Below are positions 22,871-34,349 of a DNA stretch of 64,000 nt, piece by piece (the stretch's first letter is position 1; every line of letters begins with the position of its first letter). Under the pieces are notes generated by a model that saw nothing but the letters and a program-made list of their open reading frames with translations, was not told where the DNA came from and did no database searches. The position numbers and the translations under genes were made by a program. Source of the stretch: Antitrichia curtipendula (Eukaryota; Streptophyta; Bryopsida; Hypnales; Leucodontaceae); assembly GCA_951230915.1 (NCBI GenBank), contig OX579641.1:8742001-8806000 (forward strand), read 5' to 3'.

Positions 22871-23462
22871 TTAACCTCTAAAGTCCCAAAGTCCCTATGG
22901 GGGCCTCTTGAGATTTTGGGCAGGCTTATGTGATTTCAATTTTTGACATGATTCTTTGAAATTTTTTTTGAAGATAGGAAATTAGATTAGCTTTATGGGA
23001 ATATAAATTTTATTTGAATTGGTGCCCGGGAGCAAAAGTTCTACCACCCTAAGTCAAAAAAAAAGTTCGAGGGGCAGCCCCCTCCCTCCAAAAAAAAATT
23101 GAAGTTCTTAAATTAAATTTTTTTTTCTCAAATATCACATTTTTGTCTACATTTGAAGCTTTGAATTATTCTATTTGAACTAATGATGAGAAAGTTATGG
23201 ACAATCTTATTTTTCGGGCAATCTAAGCATCTTCTTGAAAAAAACTTGTTTTCTTCACTTTAAATGCAAATATCTTGATCTACAAGGTCAAAGTTTCTGA
23301 AATTTCTTCCATGCATTCTTACACTAGTATAGTATAAGATTTTATTGTTAAATATGAAAAATAAAAAATAATAATAAAAGTTTTTGCTCTTTGCAATAAA
23401 AATGGCAATTTTGAATGGTTTTTAATGGGAAAAAGGCCTTGGAACTCTAGGAGGAGTTTTAA
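22871..23462 (+). mobile_element. TTAA-bounded element, group B copy 1
   Basis: Begins TTAACCTCTAAAGTCCC at 22871 and ends AACTCTAGGAGGAGTTTTAA. It is 592 bp and lies inside the satellite array. It carries group B blocks, for example AAATATCTTGATCTACAAGG and TTGCTCTTTGCAATAAAAAT. The right end is mutated from TTTAGGGGTTAA. Non-coding. Confidence 0.7.
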
Positions 23463-24270
23463 GTGGCCTTATGAATTCAATTTTTGAAATCATAAAAGCT
23501 TTATAATCCATAACTTTCACACCAAAGGTTCAACCGCCACAAAACAAAGTTCGTACACCCTTCCTTTTGAAGAATTTTCCAACAATACCAAAAACGAGGT
23601 CCAATTCCTTCATGGTATTTTAGATCCCAACATATGAAATAAAACAAACAAACAAACAACCTATCTTTAAGGAATAGAAGACTAGTGTACCTTGTGCCAT
23701 TGTCACAACCAAAATAAAAATAAATTTAATTTTTTAATTTGTAAAAACTTTGAAATTCAAATTCTCTCATGCACAAGTGAGTATAAAGGCTTTGTTGCGG
23801 GTGTAAGAGGTTGCGTTCTTCATACAAATAGAAAGCATTACGTACGAAAGAGTGCAAGTGTTTTCGGATTTGTAGCATTTGGACATGCCATGTGAAAGCT
23901 ATTTAGTTTTTTAATTAAAAAAAAATCCATAACTTTTACACTATAGATCCAAACACCACAATATTTGGCACAAATAGAAAGCTAGCTCTCTACACAAAAG
24001 AGTGCAAGAGCTTTGTTTTGTAGTGTTTGAACATGCAATGTGAAAGTAATAATTTTTCCAAAATAAAAAATAACTAATATAGTTTTTGAATTCATAAAAA
24101 CTTCAAATTCTATAATTTTCATACTATAGATCCAAATGCCATAAAATAAAGTTTGTGCAATCCTCCTTGCGAAGAATTTTTTAATGGTACCAAAAGCCAT
24201 TGGACGCCTCATGGTTTCTTAGCTCTCACCATATCAAACAAAACAAAATAAATAAATAAATAAAACTGAT

Positions 24271-25030
24271 TTAATCCCTGAATTTCCATTGTCTCCTCAG
24301 AGGACATATTGGATTTTGGGTAGGCTCCTATGGTCTCAATATTTGTCTTAATTTTTTGAATATTTTTCTGAAGATAGATTTTCTTTTTGTATATGGAAAG
24401 CTTTGATTTGTTTCATTTGGATTTGTTATGTGAAAGTCATGAATTTTTTTGTTTTGGAGGCAATCAAAGCATCTTCTTAAAAAAATAACTTGTATAATTC
24501 ATTTTGGGCCTCAATTTTTACAATTAAGAAAAAAACAAATTTCACAAGGTTAAGATGTCTTGCTAGAATAATCTCACCATTGGGATTAGTGTATTTCAAT
24601 TCCATCTTAGAGCTATTAATAATTTAGATTTTCCTTCAATCTTGACCCTACTTCTACTTAACAATTTTTTAATGAGTTAAAACTAAGTGTGTGTTTTTTG
24701 AATATTTTCTTAGATACTCAACTCAATTCTTTATCATACAAAATTAAAAATTAAAAATTAATAGAGGAAAACTATAAGTTATGAAGGTTCAAAGCCGAAA
24801 AATGTAGTTGAGCAAGGTGAAAAAAATTTGTTTCCTTCACTTTAAACTCAAATATCTTGCAATCTACATGGCCAAAGTTTGTGAAATTTCTTCCACACAT
24901 TCTTATACTAGTTTAGTACAAGATCTTACAATTAGATATGCAAAGAATTTAAGTTTTTTTTTTACTCTTTGCTATAGAAATGTTTTGAATGTTTTTTGAT
25001 GGAAAAGAGACCTTGAAAATTTAGGGGTAA
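24271..25030 (+). mobile_element. TTAA-bounded element, group B copy 2
   Basis: Begins TTAATCCCTGAATTTCC and ends AATTTAGGGGTAA. It is inserted in a satellite unit: AACTGAT precedes it and AGGTATATTAGTGC follows. Unoccupied units read CATTTAAGGTATAGACTAG (TTAA at 25719-25722). This filled/empty contrast supports insertion at TTAA with duplication, allowing for a one-base change at the right junction. Confidence 0.8.
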
Positions 25031-26738
25031 AGGTATATTAGTGCATCCTGTCCAATTTCTACCACCAAAAAAGAATAAAAAAAAATTTAAAATTTTAATT
25101 CATTAAAACTTAAAAAGTCAATAACTTTCACACTGTAGTGTGAAAGATTGCATTCTTGGTACAAATAAAAAATGGCCATAATTCATTAAATTGAGACAAA
25201 ATGGACACTGAGACTTCAATTCTATTATTCAAGACTTCTATTTTAACAAATCAAAAATTTGTGAACATATCAACATTTATAAAAATAAAGGTTTGTGAAT
25301 GAATTAAAATATTGAAGTCTCAATTCACCAAAAAAATTCAATATCAAACACTTATTATCATCTAAATGTAAAGTCAAAGATAATATAAGACTGCAAATTG
25401 TCTCATTTTAACAAATATGACCTTAAAAGCTCTTTGCATGAAAGAGTGCAAGGGCTTGGTTTTGTAGCGTTTGGATTTGTGATGTGAAAGTTTTTTTTTT
25501 CCAAAATAAATGATAATTTAATATTTTATTTTTATTTACAAAAAACTTTAAAATTCTAAAAATTTCCCACTATAGGTCCAAATGCCATGAAAGAAAGTTC
25601 ATGCACCCCTCCTTGCACAAAGCTTTGCAACGGTAGCAAGAATGCCATCAGATGCCTTGTAGTTTCTCAAATCTCAAGATATCAAACAAAACAAACAAAA
25701 TGAAACAAACAACCTCATTTAAGGTATAGACTAGTGTGCCTTGTGCCATTGCGACAACCAAAATAAATGTAAATATAATTTTTTTATTTTTTATTCATTA
25801 AAACTTTGGAATTCAATGACTTTCACACTGTAATGTGAGAAGTTGTGTTTTTGATACAAATAGAAAGCTTTTATGCATGAAAGAGTGTAAGGACTTTGTT
25901 TTATGGCGCTTTCACATATCTTGTGAAAATTATGATTATTATAAAATAAAAAATAATTTTGATTCAATTTTTGAACTCATAAAAACTTTGAAATTCAATC
26001 ATTTTCACAATGTAAGTCCAACTGCCATGAAATAAAGTTTGTGCAGCCTTCCTTGCAAAGAGTTTTGCAACGGTACCAAGAATGCCACTAAACGCCTCAT
26101 GTTTATTTAGGTCTCATCATATCAAACCAAACAATCGAACCAAATCAAACAACCTAATTTAATGTATAGACTAGTGTGATATGTAACATTGCCACAACCA
26201 AGATAAAAATAAAATTAATTTTCTAATTCATCAAAACTTCAAAATTCAATAAGTTTCACACCATAGTGTGAGAAGTTGGATTCTTGGTACAAATAGAAAG
26301 TTTCATGCACAAAGGAATACAAGGGCTTTGTTATGTGGCGTTTGGACATGCCATGTGAAAGTTATGTTTTTTCCAAATAAAAGATTATTTTATTTATTTT
26401 ATTTTTAAATTTAAATTTTTTCATAACTTTCGCACCTTAGGTCCAAACTCCACAAAACATGCACAATTAGAAAGCTTTGTGCACGAAGGAGTGCAAGGAC
26501 TATGTATATTTGAACAATTCAAACACTGTGATTAAATAGTCATGTTTGATGAAAATTGTAATTGGGATTGTAATAAAAGGAAATTTCAATACATTACAAT
26601 TTGCCTTACCTCAGTCACTTAATACATCTACCTGAAGCTTATTGCTAGATGAAGCTTATTGCTAGATAACCTCAAACCCATACAAGTTCTCATGTTATCC
26701 CCAACATGATGTTCATTCGAGGCCAAAGAGATTAACCC

Positions 26739-27326
26739 TTAACCCCTAAAACCCTGCTTGTCCTCTCGGGGGACAATTTGGGTCCGGGTAGGTTCTTATT
26801 GTCTCAGTTTGAAGTGAAATTTTTGAGATTTTTTGAAGTTGTGTAGCTTTGTAAGAGTTCTATGGATATATAATTTTTGTTTCAATCAGATGTTGGATGA
26901 AAAAGTTATGGCACAATGAGCAAGAAATAGAGATTGGCGGGCAGCCCAAATATAATTACAAAAAGTCAAAAAAAAAATATTATTATTTTTCTAAAATATT
27001 ATATTTTTATCTATACATAAAGCTTTGATTCATTCTATTTGGACTAGGGATGAGAGAGTTATCACTATGGACAATCTTAGTTTTTCGGACAATTTAAGCA
27101 TCTTCTTGAAAAAAACTTTTTGTTCAACTTTGAATGCTAGTATCTTCCAATCCGTACGGTCAAATTTGATGAAATTTTAACTACATGATCTCAAAAAAGT
27201 TAAGTACAAGATCCTACGGTTAAATTCCCAAAAAACAAAAAAATTGGTTTCCTTAAGTGAATACGGCACAAGTGATAGTTTTGAGTGGTTTTTGGTAGAA
27301 AACACCCTCGGGACTTTAGGGGTTAA
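26739..27326 (+). mobile_element. TTAA-bounded element, group B copy 3
   Basis: Begins TTAACCCCTAAAACCCTG and ends CGGGACTTTAGGGGTTAA. It is 588 bp with the cleanest ends of group B. A GC-rich patch just inside the left end (CCTCTCGGGGGAC) is shared with 59853-60918 and 50777-51698. Non-coding. Confidence 0.85.
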
Positions 27327-28358
27327 ACGTCAAGGCCGATGAATGACAAGAGAATCTCTCGTGTAGGACAAAAGTGCAACTATTCATCCTCCAAATTTTG
27401 TGGGAAAAGGGAAGATCATCTATAGTAGTTCAACTTCCAATGAGTGCTTTTGCATTATTTTAATCCAACAATTCACACGGTGTCAAAATAGATGATTTCC
27501 ATAATTATGAGCCCGCCGTTTAAGGGTTAACATAGAAATTGTATAATGCACCTATTGGTCCAAAAAATTGACTAGGTAACCTTCAAGCCTCTTGGAGTCG
27601 GCAATAAAGTTAGCACAGAGCGTAACCATCTTGGTCCCTGGATGAAAACTCATGTAACGGTTGCCTTCATGGATGAACATTGTATGAAACTGTCGTGCTC
27701 ATGGATGTAATACCGTTGAGCAGACAGATGCACAAAGTCAGTCAGAGCTGGTTCCGTACCTTGGTGATGGATAGGTCTCGTTCTTTCAGGGTTCAATTGT
27801 CAGTCCTCGACGATCCCCATGCTGTCTTCTGCTCATTGGCTGATGGACCGTTCCAGTCTTGCACAAGGTCCTGCCGTCCTGGTCAGCATTTGCCAGAAAA
27901 AGGAGCTGAAAGCCACGTCCGACGGAAAGAAGCACAGGACCTTCAATGTCAAACTCTGCTACTGTACAGCACTAACAAACAGCAGCATCTAGTCTAGACT
28001 TTTAGACTGCTGAGAGTCCATTCCATTTATGTTTATGAGGCGTACGCAATGTTTGAATAGTAGCGTTCTCCGTCACCCCTGCTGTTCACTTTGGGGAGAC
28101 CAGGTGGAACTGGGGAAGCACTGGAAAAAGAGCCTGCTAGACAGACAGACAGACAGCCGGAGCTGAAGGTAAGGTACTGACGGAACTCTCCAACACAGGA
28201 ACCGATAACTTGATACTGCCAATCTGGGACTCCGTCAGTCCCATTACTGTAGTTGGAAGCATTAACTTAAGTTACTGGGGGATTAGCATTCTACAAAAAG
28301 CTAATTCAAAAAAGCAATAATTTTTTCTGATACAAATGAAACAGATTTCATTGCACAG
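27327..28358. other. Intergenic region, no gene assigned
   Basis: A GC-richer patch at about 27560-28230 has a 105-residue plus-strand frame (27680-27997) without recognisable motifs. A 42-residue minus-strand frame (27680-27552) reads MSFHPGTKMVTLCANFIADS in part and ends FLDQ; it could be a terminal exon but has no partner. A (GACA)n tract lies near 28138-28154. Confidence 0.35.
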
Positions 28359-28633
28359 TAAGGTAGGGACCCCCAAAATGGCACTTGACCTTAAAGTGCC
28401 ATCTAAAGGTTGTGTACATTTCCAAAATCAGTTATGTACCTATTTGGATGAGCGCTTTCAGAAACAAACTTTGACCCTTAATAACTTTTGCATACGGTGT
28501 TCAAATGCCACGTTCTCTGGTGCGTTGGAACCTCCTTTCACTTGCCAACAAAAATATATGTAGATTTGACCAGTCTAACAGTAGTAACTAGGCTCAGTAG
28601 CAAAAAGTGGCGGTTTGGGGTGTACCCACCTTA
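28359..28633 (+). mobile_element. 275-bp TA-target MITE, copy 2
   Basis: Ends are TA-AGGTAGGGACCCCC and GGTGTACCCACCT-TA, so the target is TA and the terminal repeats are about 14 bp. The interior matches 4614-4888, 28806-29085 (inverted) and 52539-52814. Non-coding, Tc1/mariner-like by target choice. Confidence 0.85.
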
Positions 28634-28805
28634 CAAGCCTGCCGGACACAGGTGGCCTGCCAGGAGGGAAACCAAACAACCCAAGACTGGATGTGACACA
28701 AACCCGACTGAACAGGCAAGGGAAGAGTGCAGAGAGAGAGCACATGCTGTCTCTACAAAATTTACAAACACCGCAATCTGTAAGTTAGCAACTCACCTCC
28801 GTCAG

Positions 28806-29085
28806 GTAAGGTGGGTACACCTAAAACCGCCACTTTTTGCTACTGAGCCTAGTTACTATTATTAGACTGGTCAAATTTTCATACGTTCTTGTTGGCAAGT
28901 GAAAGGAGGTTTCAACGCACCAAAGAACGTGGCATTTGGATATTGTATGCAAAAGTTATTAAGGAACAAAGTTTGGTTTTAAAATTGTTTCTTCCACACA
29001 TAGATACAGAGTTGATTTTGGAGATGTACACAGAGTAAAGATGGCGGTTTAAGGTCAGTGGCACATTTGGGTGTACCTACCTTAA
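28806..29085 (-). mobile_element. 275-bp TA-target MITE, copy 3
   Basis: This is the same family as 28359-28633 in reverse orientation, only 172 bases away. Ends are AGGTGGGTACACC and GGTGTACCTACCT, with TA on both sides. Together the two copies form a long inverted repeat. Confidence 0.85.
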
Positions 29086-29543
29086 GTGTCGTGAGACTAA
29101 GAGCATCTCTTCCAGCCCTCTGCATATCCCCTCCCCTCTAATTTTGGGATGATAAGCAATCAATTCTAGTGTATGTCAGCCTCTACTTGAAGTCGTTCCC
29201 CCTTTCAAATAAGCCATTTTTGAAGGGATCACTAATCCCTCTACAAGCTATATATTTTCTCGGGATTAGTAAGTCGTCATAATAAATGATAGCATATGTA
29301 TTACTTTTGCAAGTTTTGTGACTTGTGATTGGTTAGAAGTATATTTTAGGGAGTTCTATTGTTGGAGATACAACTGGCCATTCATTGGACAGAAGGAGCT
29401 TGGCAATTTGGAGGGCCGCAAGAGATGCTCTAATGGTTTAACATCCATTTCACAAATTATGTACCTAAAAAATAGCATATTGCATTTGTGGTTTCATGGA
29501 GGATGGAATTGAGTGCTAGGTGGTAATGGATACTTCTACTTTG
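29086..29543. other. Intergenic region, no gene seen
   Basis: Unremarkable AT-rich sequence between two mobile elements; only short open frames of random appearance. Confidence 0.5.
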
Positions 29544-30475
29544 TTAACCCCTAAAGGACCATCATGCGTTTTTGGCAGTATAGAAATATTTGGCAGGTAC
29601 TTGTGACCAAAGATTTTCATAATATTGGCTGAAATTTTAATAGAAGTTGTGCGCAAGGAATATCTTTCATATGCACTAAATTTCATGACATTTGGAAATA
29701 CGAGTCAAAAGTTATGGCCTAGTACGTTACTTTTTTTCTCAGCCGGGCAGTTCGGGCAGATTTAAAAATATCACTTTTTTCAGAAATAAAAATTTAAAAT
29801 TGGTTTTCTAGAGTTATATGTACATGGAAAGTTTTTAATCATTCCATTTGGACCAATGAGTCAAAAGTTATGAGGAATTTTAATTTGCGGGTAATTATGG
29901 AATCTCTATTCTAAAATAAACTTTGAAGTCCTTTATCTTACTCAATTTTCAACATTTTTTGAAAAAAATAAAACCATAGGATGTAGATTGTTTATTACAA
30001 CATTTCAACCATCAGGATTGGCATTTTTCAATTCCATAACCAAATTCTTAACAATTTTGTATTTTGAATCATTCTCTACTTTGTTCTGTTTACTATTTTT
30101 TTCCTATATGTTGTAGAACTCCAAATGATGTGAAATTTTTTAAGCATGTAGCCAACTTGTCTAGGAAAAATAATCCAAAGAAGCACCACCATTTTGGACA
30201 TTTTTCCATAGAAAAGTGAACTTCTGAAGTGCAGCTGCCCGATCTCTTGCAGGGTCAAAAAAATGATTTCAGTGATTTTGAATGCTTATATCTTGCAATC
30301 CACACGGTGGAAATTTCTGAAATTTTTACCACATGTTCTCAAGTCAGCATACTACAAGATCCTATGGTTACATGTGTCAAAAAAAGTTTTTTTCAAAAAT
30401 TTGGTACTTGTACTAAAAAATGGCAGTTCTTCAGTATTTTCGGTGAAAACATAGACATGGAACTTTAGGGGTTAA
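29544..30475 (+). mobile_element. TTAA-bounded element, group A copy 3 (best preserved)
   Basis: TTAA at 29544-29547 is followed by CCCCTAAAGGACCATCATGC; the right end is GGAACTTTAGGGG then TTAA at 30472-30475. It is 932 bp. The inverted ends match over CCCCTAAAG. The interior has no transposase-like frame. I take this as the reference copy for the group. Confidence 0.88.
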
Positions 30476-30722
30476 GATATGATATCAGAAAAGTTGTGCC
30501 ATATTGTTTTGGTGTCATTTTGATACCAAAGACCACATTTTTTATTTATAGCAAAGGTCATTTCAATGTCATTTTAGTCAATGACTTTGATACTGAGTTG
30601 GCATGGAGGTTGGCACCAAATTATCTTGATGAAATTTCAATGCACCATCACAGGCTCACCATATTTACATGCCTTGAAGTTCCTAATGATGTATTGTACA
30701 TCAAGTCTATGTTGTGCATGTA

Positions 30723-31639
30723 TGAACCCCTAAAGGACCATTGTCCTTTCGGGTGACTAATGAGATTTCGGGCACATACCTACAAGCTGAATTTTTGTCT
30801 TGATTTTTTGAAACTTTTTTTTAAAGATAGAAAGATTGATTAGCTTCGTGGGAATATTATTTTTTTTTCAATTGGTGCTTGGGATAAAAAAATTATGCCC
30901 AAATAAGCTCAAAATAGGGGAGAGTGGGCAACAAAAATTAGTTTGCAAAAATTTAATTTTAATTTTTTTTTCTTGTAGATTATATTTTTGTCTATTTGTT
31001 AAGCTTTGATTAATTCCATTTGGATTTGTTATGAGAAAGTTATAGACAATCTTGTTTTTCGGGCAAATAGAGCATCTTCTTGAAAAAAATCCCTGTAGGA
31101 TTCATTTCTGAATGCAATATTTGCAATTTAAAAAAAATAAAAGTTTTGCATGGTTTAGTTATCTTGTTAGAACAATCTCATCATTGGGATTAGTGCATTT
31201 TATTTCCATCTAAAAGATATTAATATTTTAGATTTTCCTTCTATCTTGTACCTACTTCTACTTAATAATTTTTTGAAGAGTGAAAATTATTTTTTTTTGA
31301 ATTTTTTTTTTCCTTGACTCTAAACTCAATTATCCACTGTAAAGATTTAAAGCTCAAAAATCTATAGTGAATAAAATTTAAGTTAAAAATGTTCAAAGTC
31401 AATAAATCTAGTCCTGAAAAGCTTATTTTTTTCACTTTAAACGCAGATATCTTGCAATTTTTGCAGTCAAAAATTCTGAAATTTTTTCTACACATTCTCA
31501 TACTAGTTAGGTGTAAGATCCTATGGTTAGATGTGAAAGAAGAAAAAAAACAATTTTCAATTTTTTTACTCTTTGCTATAGAAATGGTAGTTTTGAGTGT
31601 TTTTTGGCAAAAAAAAAAACTTTGTCCTTTAGAGGTTAA
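30723..31639 (+). mobile_element. TTAA-bounded element, group B copy 4
   Basis: The left end is TGAACCCCTAAAGGACCATT (TTAA mutated to TGAA) and the right end is TTGTCCTTTAGAGGTTAA. It is 917 bp. It shares GATCCTATGGTTAGATGTGA and TTGCTATAGAAATGGTAGTT with other group B and A copies. Confidence 0.8.
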
Positions 31640-32082
31640 CTGCATTCAAAAATGGACTTAGCAATTTAGAGACTTCAATTGGAAAATGTGCATTATGTGC
31701 TAACGGGGTGATTGAAATAAATGAGATGGTAGTCAATTAATTTGTGTGAGTCCATGAATAGCTACATTCCATTGAAGAGAATGCTCATCTCCCCCAAACA
31801 AAGCTCTTTTTCTATCATGATTTGTGTCCATATGATACCTAAACTCCATAGAAGAGAATGTTCATCGCCAAACAAAGTTCTTTTCTATCATGTAAAAAAA
31901 ATGATTATATAGAAATTATAGGTAAAAATTAAAAGTTAATAGTTCTAAGATGGATTTCAAATACGGATAGAACCTCTTTTACTGTATATCCTCTTTGCGC
32001 ATAACTTGCAATAATAGAGTTTGCAGGTGGGCCCAATTTGAAGAACATTATTTGAAAATTAGTGTTGGAAGTATACATCTAT
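31640..32082. other. AT-rich intergenic DNA, no gene seen
   Basis: No coding frame or structured repeat is supported, apart from a repeated word, CATAGAAGAGAATGTTCATC-like, seen twice near 31775 and 31845. Confidence 0.5.
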
Positions 32083-32478
32083 TACATTGTTGCTAGTATG
32101 TGAGCTTAAGATCTTGAGCCTATGAGCCTAAGCTTCTATGTTATAGGTACCTATATTATAGGCATCTTCCATAGTTATAAGATATTTATATTATAGGTGT
32201 CAGTGTTGTAGATACCTACGTTATAAGCACCTTTCATGGTTATAGGATGCTTATAATAGAGGTGCCTAATTATATAATAGGTGTCTATATTATAGGTACC
32301 TATGTTCTAGATATTTATATTATAGATGTCTATGTTATAGGTACCTATGATATAAACACCTTCCATGGTTATGGGATACTTATATTATAAGCATGTATAT
32401 TATAGACACCTTCAATAGTTGTAGAGTACCTACTTACACCTAGGCTCGCATTTCTAGGCTCACATGCTAGCATTGTTG
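32083..32478. repeat. Degenerate minisatellite within inverted ends
   Basis: The interior is built from about twenty variants of TATATTATAGGTACCTATGT, with TCCATGGTTAT words interspersed. The flanks carry inverted words GCTAGTATGTGAGC and GCTCACATGCTAGC, so the array is bounded by short inverted repeats. No coding capacity. It may be an element whose interior expanded by slippage. Confidence 0.65.
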
Positions 32479-32512
32479 CATCTATTAGGTGGTCATTCAT
32501 TACACTTCTTTG

Positions 32513-32577
32513 ACATGTATAATCCTCTCTTAGTGCATAGCTCCAACACCATGCACTAAGAGAGGTTCTACATGTAT
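32513..32577. repeat. Hairpin with 26-bp arms
   Basis: The left arm ACATGTATAATCCTCTCTTAG... pairs with CTAAGAGAGGTTCTACATGT on the right, around a 12-base loop (AGCTCCAACACC). A short MITE remnant is the simplest reading. Confidence 0.65.
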
Positions 32578-32811
32578 ACTAATTCCAGTGATGAGATTGT
32601 TCTAGCCAACAAATTAAGCTATGAGGAAGATTTGTTTGAATTAAAAAAACAAAACTGAATTAAAAAATGAACATGTAAGTTATTTTTTGAAGAAGATGCC
32701 ATGATTGCCTGCAAAACAGGAAGCTCCACTGTCTCTTTCACATCACCAATCCGAATGGAATGAATCAAAGCTGTCCATGTATATAAAATACTAATTTTAT
32801 GAGAAATCACC

Positions 32812-34196
32812 ATGTCCAAAGAACCTGTTGCAATTCTCGGTGTCGGGCCTGTCGCCCAGGCTCGCTCACGCCTGTTGGCTTCAGTCCCAAGGCCATCCAG
32901 TCAGGCTGTGGGCTCATCCATGGCATCGCATAACCTACAATCACAGTCCGGGAAGTTTTTGAGCGTAACCGGCTAAAATCCTAAATTTTCTTGGACCAAT
33001 TGGTTATTTGAAGCATTCTCCCGACTAGGCCTATTTAAAATAGAGAATATTCTCTGATTTTTCTGTTAAATGATCGGCTTTTTTCCGAAGAAAAAGAAAA
33101 CAATTAGGCAATTCTTGATTTCAATCGGCTAACTTGTAACTAAATGCCGGTACTCCCCGTTCATTGCCTACAATGCCATCAAGAAGAACGGGCATATCAA
33201 GGCTCGTGGAGAAGTGAACGGGCAGTTTACCGTGGAATGCTGCGACGATCTGGGAGACGCGCTTCGTGGTCTAAGGCAGGTCTTCGTCACAACCGCTGCC
33301 ATGGGACATCTCAACGTTCTGGAAAGTCTGGAGGAAGAGCTTGCGAAGCTGATGGGTGATACGGCGGACGAGCTGTTGTTGCACAATCTGCAGGGGAGGA
33401 GCTTCACCACGATCCCAGATAACTTCTTCTCGGCATTGTTGAAGGAGACGCTTGGCTCCCAGGCACCCACGAATGCCTGCGGCGTCGACTCCTCACCTTA
33501 CGGATGCCGAAGCGATGATGATGGCACGATCTTCGTCAAATCCATCAAGCCCCAAGTTACCATCTCTTCCTACCCTAAACCGACGAATATAAAGCCTACG
33601 TCCGCCAGTTCTTCCCCGCCGATCTCGAATGGGTCAAGAGCACCCTTCGCATTGCCATCGATCGGTGCCCCCGGGTCCAGTCGTTCACCCGCCAACGCTC
33701 CTCACCAACATTAGCCGCGTTGAAGATCCAGAGCAGCGGTTCAAGTTCTACGCACAAGGCATGACCCCCGGTGTCAGCTAGCACCATCATCGAAGCAGCC
33801 AGCTGAGAGATGGTCCGCCTGGGCAAGAAGTGTGGATACAACGACATTCCACACATCAACGAAACAAACGACAAGTACTATCCCCGCCCCGACGGACGCA
33901 CGTGGAAGAACTTCCGAGGGCTTGCTGTGGAGACTTACTCACACAATGCCACTCTTGGTGATCCTCAGAGCCTTCTTCATCTCTACTTCCTAGAGGATGT
34001 GCCGCATGGAATTGTTCCTCTGGAGCAGATCGCTCACCTAGCGGGCGAGTCATTCGATTCGACAACATGTCCGCGATCATAACCCTGTCCGGAACGTCGA
34101 TCGGCAAGAACTTCAGGAAGAGGCGGTCTGAGCTTGAAGGCCCTCAGCATGGACGACCTCACGCTTGCGGAAATCATCAAGCGCTTCGAGGGCTGA
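32812..34196 (+). pseudogene. Opine (octopine/nopaline) dehydrogenase-like pseudogene
   Basis: Pieces in several frames match the NAD(P)-dependent opine dehydrogenase family in order. The start MSKEPVAILGVGPVAQA (32812) gives a Rossmann glycine motif. After an AT-rich interruption (about 32960-33150) come NAIKKNGHIKARGEVNG, VFVTTAAMGHLNVLESL and VDSSPYGCRSDDDGTIFV. Later pieces are YVRQFFPADLEWVK, FKFYAQGMTPGVS and LGDPQSLLHLYFLEDVPHG, then a C-terminal LTLAEIIKRFEG before a TGA at 34194. The order and spacing fit a protein of about 400 residues. At least four frame changes and two in-frame stops break it, so it cannot make a full enzyme. The family reduces an imine formed from an amino acid and a keto acid; I know it mainly from bacteria, fungi and some invertebrates. 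The stretch is visibly GC-rich against AT-rich flanks, suggesting transfer into this genome, although a decayed native gene is possible. Confidence 0.75.
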
Positions 34197-34349
34197 ATCA
34201 CCAAGAAGACATGGGAAGGATCTTTGTGGGGATGGTTGAGCAACAGAAGTTCGTCGTTTGGAAATGCACCGCAGGCAAATTGTTACACCTATCAACACAC
34301 TGAGTTAGTCGGGTTAAAGAAGGATGTCCGATACCTTCTTCACCCATTA

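Larger units (their letters stand above)
22100..26520. repeat. Satellite-like array of about 450-bp units, interrupted
   Basis: The block GGCTTTGTTTTGTGGCGTTT with flanking words recurs near 22186, 22806, 23788, 24012, 25452, 25893 and 26321. Other shared words are CACACTGTAGTGTGAGAAGT, GCAACGGTACCAAGAATGCC, TTTAAGGTATAGACTAGTG and GCCATTGCCACAACCAAAAT. Units are diverged and broken by TTAA elements at 22871 and 24271. Related fragments lie at 18801-19006 and near 47700-47830. No coding capacity. The array is useful because it supplies unoccupied versions of the insertion sites. Confidence 0.75.

Noticed and set aside
22100..26520. CRISPR-like repeat array
   Set aside because: Repeats are long, diverged and contiguous in a eukaryotic context; there are no short identical repeats with unique spacers.
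27552..27680. Minus-strand 42-codon frame ending in FLDQ, mildly coding-like
   Set aside because: Too short, and no neighbouring exon with a matching phase could be found; kept only as a note in the intergenic entry.
31262..31661. Frames of 90-127 codons
   Set aside because: They lie inside a TTAA-bounded element and have AT-driven Lys/Phe/Ile composition; corresponding frames in other copies are broken.
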